Shown here: positions 6,176 to 9,519 of the stretch, one piece after another | Layout: every line of letters starts with the position of its first letter | Position numbering within the stretch: the first letter of the stretch is position 1 | Origin: Bacillota bacterium | GTDB taxonomy: Bacteria > Bacillota > Clostridia > Lachnospirales > Lachnospiraceae | Assembly: GCA_023415595.1 (NCBI GenBank) | Contig: JAEZJW010000197.1 | Span: forward strand, 1-9,519 | Length of the DNA: 9,519 nt | Reading direction: 5' to 3' | Notes under the pieces: model-generated | Database searches by the model: none | Seen by the model: only the letters and a program-made list of their open reading frames with translations | What the model was told of the DNA's origin: nothing | Program-made: the position numbers and the translations under genes

Positions 6176-7045
6176 ATGAAAAACCTGATAAAAGTATTTA
6201 TTATGATATCAGCCTTGTTGCTGCTCACAGGCTGCAGCAAGAAAAATGAGCTTACAGCGATTAATATAGGTAATCTGTCCTGTCATTACGACTCGGAGGT
6301 ATGGGGTTTAAGCAAAACAGACGAAGGTGCTCCACTGAAATTACATGATGCCGCCGGTAATCTGCTGACCTTCTCCGTATCTCAGGAAAGTACTTATCAG
6401 CATCCGCTTGATATGATTAAATTCCTTGAGGAGATGAATTCCGCGACGGAAGGTTTTCAGGTTATACTGGAACCCACCAAGATAGAGGTTAACGGTACTA
6501 CCTGGTACGAATATGGCTTTAGCTTTATCGAAGGTTCCGACATCAAAAAGGTTTATCAGCGTTTTTACGGAAAATATTATAATGCTGCTTCCATCTCCTT
6601 CACCTCAACGGACAAGAATTACGAAGCAGGGCTAGAAGAAGCCATGAAAATCATATCAGATGTGAAAATGACCGATGTTTCTAACGAAGCGAATGAGGCC
6701 GAAGCCCGTCTATTCCTCGTCGGTGAATGGGAAGTAAAGAACAGCGGTTATCTGGTATTAAATGATGACGGCACCTATGAATGGTATAAGGACGTTACAA
6801 AGGATAAAGCCAATATGCATCAGGGTACCTACGGCAGTGATGTAGAAAACGCTACGATGCAGCTAAATAAAGGAGACGGAGTATATCTGGTACTTTTCCC
6901 TGAGGAACTGATCAGAGATGGCAATACCGAAGCTCCCCCTGTCAGCAAAATGGACTATATTATTTCCTTCGATATGCAGGGTGCGGAAGGCTATCAGATG
7001 GTCAATATGGCTTCCTATAAGCTATATACCCTGATAAAGCAGTAG
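6176..7045 (+). CDS. Secreted lipoprotein of unknown function with two domains
   Basis: This 289-residue protein has a lipoprotein signal peptide: Lys at 2 and 6, a hydrophobic core, and the lipobox LLTGC with the lipidated Cys20, so it should be anchored on the outer face of the membrane. Residues about 27-165 form an alpha/beta region with the pattern YQRFYGKYYNAASISFTS and a final helix LEEAMKII, loosely like PsbP/Mog1-type (DUF1795) domains. Residues about 181-289 start with LVGEWEV and contain GYLVLNDDGTYEWYKD, a beta-rich lipocalin-like pattern found in many clostridial lipoproteins. Neither domain assignment is certain. The ribosome binding site AAGGGAG stands about 7 nt before the ATG. 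The gene is single and ends at a strong terminator, so the neighbours give no functional clue. Confidence 0.88.
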   Translation: MKNLIKVFIMISALLLLTGCSKKNELTAINIGNLSCHYDSEVWGLSKTDEGAPLKLHDAAGNLLTFSVSQESTYQHPLDMIKFLEEMNSATEGFQVILEPTKIEVNGTTWYEYGFSFIEGSDIKKVYQRFYGKYYNAASISFTSTDKNYEAGLEEAMKIISDVKMTDVSNEANEAEARLFLVGEWEVKNSGYLVLNDDGTYEWYKDVTKDKANMHQGTYGSDVENATMQLNKGDGVYLVLFPEELIRDGNTEAPPVSKMDYIISFDMQGAEGYQMVNMASYKLYTLIKQ

Positions 7046-7073
7046 CACTTTATTCGTTTAAATAAAATAATTT

Positions 7074-7105
7074 GCGGCTTGTTTCTAAGGAAACAAGCCG
7101 CTTTT
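7074..7105 (+). terminator. Rho-independent terminator of the lipoprotein gene
   Basis: A perfect 12-bp stem GCGGCTTGTTTC (7074-7085) / GAAACAAGCCGC (7090-7101) with a 4-nt TAAG loop is followed by TTTT (7102-7105). It begins 28 bp after the stop codon at 7045. Its right half overlaps the 3' end of the Nudix gene remnant on the other strand. Confidence 0.9.
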
Positions 7106-7213
7106 ATTACATGAATAATAAAAAGTCTTCGAAGCCCGGTCCTGAAGCAGTATTTTATCTCCATCATAAATCATGCATAATACGGTAACGATTGCCTTTT
7201 CTGCCTTGCTCAT
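7085..7213 (-). pseudogene. 5' remnant of a Nudix hydrolase gene
   Basis: On the minus strand an ATG at 7213, preceded by the ribosome binding site CAGGAG five to six nt upstream, opens a 42-codon frame ending at the TAG in 7085-7087. The first 28 or so residues look like the beginning of a MutT/Nudix (8-oxo-dGTP diphosphatase-like) protein: MSKAEKAIVTVLCMIYDG followed by DKILLQDR. In such proteins this strand is normally followed by a few residues and then the FPGGHVE segment leading into the Nudix box. Here the frame continues as TFYYSCNKSGLFP, enters the terminator stem and stops, so the Nudix box (GX5EX7REUXEEXGU) and everything after it are gone. The remnant implies a deletion whose junction is near 7125. 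It could still be translated as a short peptide, but no enzymatic function is possible. Confidence 0.72.
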
Positions 7214-7237
7214 ACTGTCTCCTGCTCCTGATATCAT

Positions 7238-7249
7238 TTTCAGCTGAAA
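7238..7249. repeat. Perfect 12-bp palindrome TTTCAGCTGAAA
   Basis: The dyad has no spacer and lies 25 bp upstream of the start codon of the Nudix remnant (minus strand) and 40 bp downstream of the stop of the 7289-7987 gene. It may be an old operator of the truncated gene or a chance dyad; nothing further can be said from sequence. Confidence 0.4.
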
Positions 7250-7288
7250 CTACTTAATACTACTTGCATAAGTAATCTTAGCAATCCT

Positions 7289-7987
7289 TTAATAGACAAT
7301 TCCATATTCATTGAAGCTTTCTATGTATCCCTCAATTCCAGTACCGGATATTTCGTATAATCTTCTAATATCCTTTAATTCATCATCCTCTTCACTTGAG
7401 CTCCAATAGGTGGATAAATAAACCTGATCCAAATAATTATAAGAATATAACCTGTTCTCTAAAAAGGAAAAATCCATACTCTCAACATAATATCCTATCG
7501 CAGGAGCGTATCTATTATCATATACGGTACCTTCTCCCTTAAAAACGTATGTGGCATAATAGGTATTACGTTTTTGACAGTCATATTGTTCTAATAGTTC
7601 TTCCGATGTGACTACTTTACACAACTGAATATCTTTATGAGTGAAGGTTACTGTATCATTATCATAGGATGATACCTTTGCATCCGAGTAAACAATCCAT
7701 ACCTCATCCCCCGGTGCAACCACATCCTTATATTGATCCGGGACAGGATGATAGTTATAATCTGTTTCTATTAATAGTTCATGATCCTTCTCAATAATTT
7801 TACCCAAGTTCCCCAGTGAAATACCGTCATATCCCTTTCTCTTCATTTCCTTTAACTTTCTGTCAGTGGCATCCTGCCTCTCTATTCTCACCGTATGATT
7901 CCGGACTGGCTTTTTATCATCCATCGTACCACATCCGGTCTGTAGTAGAGCGCTTATAGCGATCAGGAGTATTAAATATTTTTTCAT
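7289..7987 (-). CDS. Lipoprotein of unknown function
   Basis: This 232-residue protein has a lipoprotein signal peptide MKKYLILLIAISALLQTGC with lipobox LQTGC and the lipidated Cys at residue 19. The mature part is polar, rich in Tyr, Asp and Glu, and looks mainly beta. A first strand-rich block at about residues 65-125 (LLIETDYNYHPVPDQYKDVV, then DEVWIVYSD) precedes a second at about 140-180 (YYATYVFKGEGTVYDNRY). A C-terminal acidic stretch SSSEEDDELKD (about 196-206) follows. I do not recognise a family. The gene starts 18 bp after the stop of the membrane-protein gene at 8006-8494, and the two are probably cotranscribed. The ribosome binding site is weak and rather far (AAAGGA about 12 nt upstream), consistent with dependence on translation of the first gene. 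No terminator is clear between its stop and the Nudix remnant. Confidence 0.85.
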   Translation of the reverse strand: MKKYLILLIAISALLQTGCGTMDDKKPVRNHTVRIERQDATDRKLKEMKRKGYDGISLGNLGKIIEKDHELLIETDYNYHPVPDQYKDVVAPGDEVWIVYSDAKVSSYDNDTVTFTHKDIQLCKVVTSEELLEQYDCQKRNTYYATYVFKGEGTVYDNRYAPAIGYYVESMDFSFLENRLYSYNYLDQVYLSTYWSSSEEDDELKDIRRLYEISGTGIEGYIESFNEYGIVY

Positions 7988-8005
7988 CAGAGTCTTTTCC
8001 TTTCC

Positions 8006-8494
8006 TTACTGTTGGTTGCTAGTACTAGCCTTTCCATCCTTCCATATCCTAACTTCGGAATAGGCGTCTGCAAATATGATTAAAGCCATAGCGATCGATA
8101 TAGCATAATTTCCGAAGGATGCCAATAATGAAACAACAAATAGAATCAGTTCCAGCAAGAATGCAACAATTACGCAGACCAGGCTTGCCTGATTCCTCCA
8201 GCCCTCCGGTTCCCCACTCTGAAGAAGTCTCGCCACCAGGTGTAAGAATAAATGGAGCAGCATAATAACAATAGCAGCAAGAACTAAAAATATCTTCATA
8301 AAAATTAATGTACCCTTAGCAGCTCCGACCACCAAAAAATTCAAGAGTACCGTCCCCTCCATATACTCCTCAACAGCTGCTACATCACGTTCCGCATTCC
8401 CGTAAAGGAGCATAACTGCCAGTATGGTAAATCCGATTATGAGAAGTGTAAACTTAACTGATATCCCCAAAAGCCTGTTATAAGTGTTTTGCAT
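8006..8494 (-). CDS. Integral membrane protein of unknown function with four predicted helices
   Basis: The protein has 162 residues with hydrophobic segments at about 12-31, 62-91, 104-125 and 128-146. Charged connecting loops (NAERDVAAVEEYMEG at 33-47, QSGEPEGWRNQ at 92-102) and a polar tail SEVRIWKDGKASTSNQQ surround them. No catalytic or transport motif is recognised. The ribosome binding site AAAGGAAC lies about 7 nt before the ATG. It is the first gene of a two-gene unit with the lipoprotein gene at 7289-7987, with a promoter just upstream. A membrane protein paired with a lipoprotein suggests a cell-envelope function, but this is only inferred from context. Confidence 0.85.
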   Translation of the reverse strand: MQNTYNRLLGISVKFTLLIIGFTILAVMLLYGNAERDVAAVEEYMEGTVLLNFLVVGAAKGTLIFMKIFLVLAAIVIMLLHLFLHLVARLLQSGEPEGWRNQASLVCVIVAFLLELILFVVSLLASFGNYAISIAMALIIFADAYSEVRIWKDGKASTSNQQ

Positions 8495-8552
8495 AATTTA
8501 TGTTCCTTTAATCGTATGTAATTTGTTACTGGTATTATTTGCATTTATTTAC

Positions 8553-8580
8553 ATTATACTACAAAATACGATAAAGTAAA
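8553..8580 (-). promoter_or_regulatory. Sigma-A promoter for the membrane protein/lipoprotein operon
   Basis: Minus-strand TTTACT (8575-8580) and a consensus TATAAT (8553-8558) are 16 bp apart. Transcription would start near 8546, about 50 nt before the ATG at 8494. It sits immediately beyond the repeat element at 8602-8939, so the operon is insulated from rpsI by two hairpins. Confidence 0.65.
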
Positions 8581-8601
8581 TCATAAATAAAAATAATACA
8601 C

Positions 8602-8667
8602 GCAGTTACTTGCGAACTACAAGTATAAAAAAAGCCCTTGGAGAGTAAACTCTCCAGGGCATTTTTG
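8602..8667 (+). repeat. Inverted copy of the rpsI 3' flank and terminator
   Basis: This segment matches the reverse complement of 8870-8935. Both begin GCAGTTACTTGCGAA, differ over 4 bases (CTAC versus TTCG), continue AAGTATAAAAAA and then enter the same hairpin. Because the hairpin is itself almost symmetrical, 46 bp (8621-8666) are also an exact direct repeat of 8864-8909, offset by 243 bp. The segment lies between the rpsI terminator and the promoter of the 8494 operon, so it is not needed as that operon's own signal. Confidence 0.85.
8627..8666. terminator. Second, duplicated bidirectional terminator hairpin
   Basis: The stem is GCCCTTGGAGAG (8634-8645) against CTCTCCAGGGC (8650-8660) with a TAAA loop and one bulged T. 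On the minus strand it is followed by seven T (8627-8633), on the plus strand by ATTTTT (8661-8666). It would stop read-through past the first terminator at 8870-8903 before the promoter at 8553-8580. Confidence 0.75.
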
Positions 8668-8706
8668 TATCTCTACGCGATAGTTATACCCGCGTTTCAC
8701 ATCAGA

Positions 8707-8843
8707 GAACCTTACATCCGCTTCGCTTCTGCTCGGTCATCTCAGATGACTACGCCGTGACGCAGATAATAAGCAGTTACTTGCGAATTGCAAGCGCTGA
8801 ACCTCGATTACGCTCGCTCTGCTCTCTTCATCTCGGTCATCTC
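8707..8843. repeat. Two diverged copies of a GAACCT...CTCGGTCATCTC repeat
   Basis: Copy one spans 8707-8743 and copy two spans 8799-8843. Each starts GAACCT, has a CGCT(T)CGCT(T)CTGCTC core and ends with an identical CTCGGTCATCTC (8732-8743 and 8832-8843), exactly 100 bp apart. The second copy carries an extra TCTTCATCT-like insertion. The first ends in the near-palindrome GTCATCT-C-AGATGAC (8736-8750). No reading frame of useful length covers this part, and it accounts for the otherwise empty sequence between the two hairpins. Confidence 0.65.
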
Positions 8844-8939
8844 TTGCATTCTTACGAATTTCGAAGTATAAAAAAAGCCCTTGGAGAGTAAACTCTCCAG
8901 GGCATTTTTTATACTTCGAATTCGCAAGTAACTGCTTAT
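8769..8939. repeat. 171-bp segment bounded by perfect 21-bp terminal inverted repeats
   Basis: The left end (8769-8789) and right end (8919-8939) are perfect reverse complements over 21 bp, core AAGCAGTTACTTGCGAATT. The right end includes the rpsI stop codon (TTA at 8936-8938 on the plus strand). The first 15 bp of the core (GCAGTTACTTGCGAA) occur a third time at 8602-8616. The structure resembles a miniature inverted-repeat or intergenic repeat element that carries a terminator. No transposase and no clear target-site duplication were found. Confidence 0.7.
8870..8903 (-). terminator. rpsI: Terminator of the rplM-rpsI operon
   Basis: Reading on the minus strand, the stem GCCCTGGAGAG (8903-8893), TTTA loop and CTCTCCAAGGGC (8888-8877) is followed by seven T (8876-8870), a standard rho-independent terminator 32 bp after the rpsI stop. 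The pairing can extend on both sides through TATAAAAAA and CGAAGTAT-type sequence, so that the complete inverted repeat has arms of about 33 bp with two single-base bulges. Confidence 0.85.
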
Positions 8940-9328
8940 CTCTTTGAAAACTGAGGTGCTCTTCTCGCTGCCTTTAAGCCGTACTTCTTTCTTTCCTTCA
9001 TACGAGGATCTCTGGTTAAGAAGCCTGCCTTCTTGAGTACAGGACGGTAATCTGCATCTGCCTGTAATAATGCTCTGGAGATGCCGTGTCTGATTGCGCC
9101 TGCCTGGCCTGTGAAGCCGCCACCCTTAACGTTTACCATAACATCAAATTTGTCTGCTGTTTCGGTAATTGCAAGAGGCTGACGAACGATCAGCTTTAAT
9201 GTATCTAAACCAAAGTAGGTGTCCATATCTCTTTTATTTATTGTAACCTTACCTGTACCGGGTAATAAGTAAACTCTGGCAATACTGCTCTTTCTTCTTC
9301 CGGTTCCGTAATATCTTGCCTTAGCCAA
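8936..9328 (-). CDS. rpsI: 30S ribosomal protein S9
   Basis: The protein (130 residues) is the normal length for bacterial S9, a component of the small-subunit head whose C-terminal tail reaches the P-site tRNA. It shows the family signature GGGFTGQAGAIRHGISRAL (69-87), the N-terminal YYGTGRRKSSIARV, the DPRMKERKKYGLKAARRAPQ basic tail and the conserved C-terminal SKR. The start codon is TTG (9328-9326), preceded by a strong AAGGAGG with 8 nt spacing; there is no in-frame ATG nearby upstream. It follows rplM after 27 bp, the conserved L13-S9 operon order. Confidence 0.98.
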   Translation of the reverse strand: MAKARYYGTGRRKSSIARVYLLPGTGKVTINKRDMDTYFGLDTLKLIVRQPLAITETADKFDVMVNVKGGGFTGQAGAIRHGISRALLQADADYRPVLKKAGFLTRDPRMKERKKYGLKAARRAPQFSKR

Positions 9329-9355
9329 TGTAATTTCCTCCTTTCAACCTCTCGA

Positions 9356-9519
9356 TTAATATTTAATCTCTAATGCTTCCGGCTTCTGAGCTGCATGAGG
9401 ATGCTCTGCTCCGGTATACACATGTAACTTTCCGATCATGGATCTTCCTAAAGGTCCCTTCGGAAGCATTCCCGTAACTGCATGAATGATTACTTCGGTA
9501 GGCTTCTTAGCCATCATCT
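9356..9519 (-). CDS. rplM: 50S ribosomal protein L13, C-terminal part (5' end outside window)
   Basis: The minus strand reads 53 residues up to the TAA at 9358-9356: VIIHAVTGMLPKGPLGRSM, then KLHVYTGAEHPHAAQKPEAL and EIKY. This is the conserved C-terminal third of L13 (family pattern AVRGMLPKxxLGRxM, KLxVYxGxEHPHxAQKPE). The rest of about 142 residues lies past the right edge. It is directly upstream of rpsI in the same operon. Confidence 0.96.
   Translation of the reverse strand, partial: MMAKKPTEVIIHAVTGMLPKGPLGRSMIGKLHVYTGAEHPHAAQKPEALEIKY

Noticed and set aside
8707..8843. Short minus-strand mini-frames beginning ATGACCGAG in both internal repeat copies
   Set aside because: They stop after about 10-12 codons, lack ribosome binding sites and arise simply because the repeat is duplicated.
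8602..8937. CRISPR array made of the repeated GCAGTTACTTGCGAA units
   Set aside because: Only three copies, one inverted, with unequal spacing and hairpin terminators between them; no cas genes.

Overview
The window looks like chromosomal DNA from an anaerobic low-to-moderate-GC Firmicute, most likely Clostridia of the Lachnospiraceae type. Three things suggest this: strong AGGAGG-type ribosome binding sites, a YitT-family membrane protein, and the protein-level character of the S9/L13 operon and the PurF-like and homoserine dehydrogenase genes. The assignment is an inference from style and gene content, not a database match.

Layout, left to right. Positions 1-597 (minus) hold the N-terminal 199 codons of a YitT/DUF161 membrane protein that runs off the window. 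Positions 711-1565 (minus) encode a membrane-anchored extracytoplasmic protein that resembles a degenerate LytR-CpsA-Psr (LCP) domain. Its promoter lies back to back with that of a FabG-like short-chain dehydrogenase (1728-2459, plus). Next, with its own promoter, comes a PurF-like amidophosphoribosyltransferase homologue (2620-4023, plus). It keeps the PRPP site and the Fe-S cysteines but has lost the glutaminase active site. It overlaps tail to tail by 25 bp with an ACT-less homoserine dehydrogenase (3999-5027, minus). That gene is divergent from a LysR-type regulator (5148-6029, plus), and the gap between them carries a T-N11-A LysR-box candidate. A two-part lipoprotein gene (6176-7045, plus) ends at a strong hairpin terminator. 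The 3' side of this terminator runs into a remnant of a Nudix hydrolase gene (7085-7213, minus) that still has its start codon and ribosome binding site. A lipoprotein gene and a four-helix membrane protein gene (7289-8494, minus) form a two-gene operon of unknown function.

The right end is the ribosomal rplM-rpsI operon (minus, L13 cut by the window edge; S9 starts at TTG). Between rpsI and the membrane-protein operon lie about 440 bp without a gene. This stretch contains two promoter-like or terminator-like sections and a compound repeat. The rpsI terminator and its flank (8870-8935) recur as an inverted copy at 8602-8667, a 171-bp segment (8769-8939) is bounded by perfect 21-bp inverted repeats, and a diverged internal repeat ends in CTCGGTCATCTC twice, exactly 100 bp apart.

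The genes do not form one pathway. The most coherent unit is hom plus the divergent LysR gene (aspartate-family amino acid synthesis and its likely regulator). The two observations most worth following are the glutaminase-dead PurF homologue with its palindromic operator candidate, and the compound inverted-repeat element abutting rpsI. No CRISPR array, rRNA, tRNA, complete insertion sequence or recognised riboswitch was seen.
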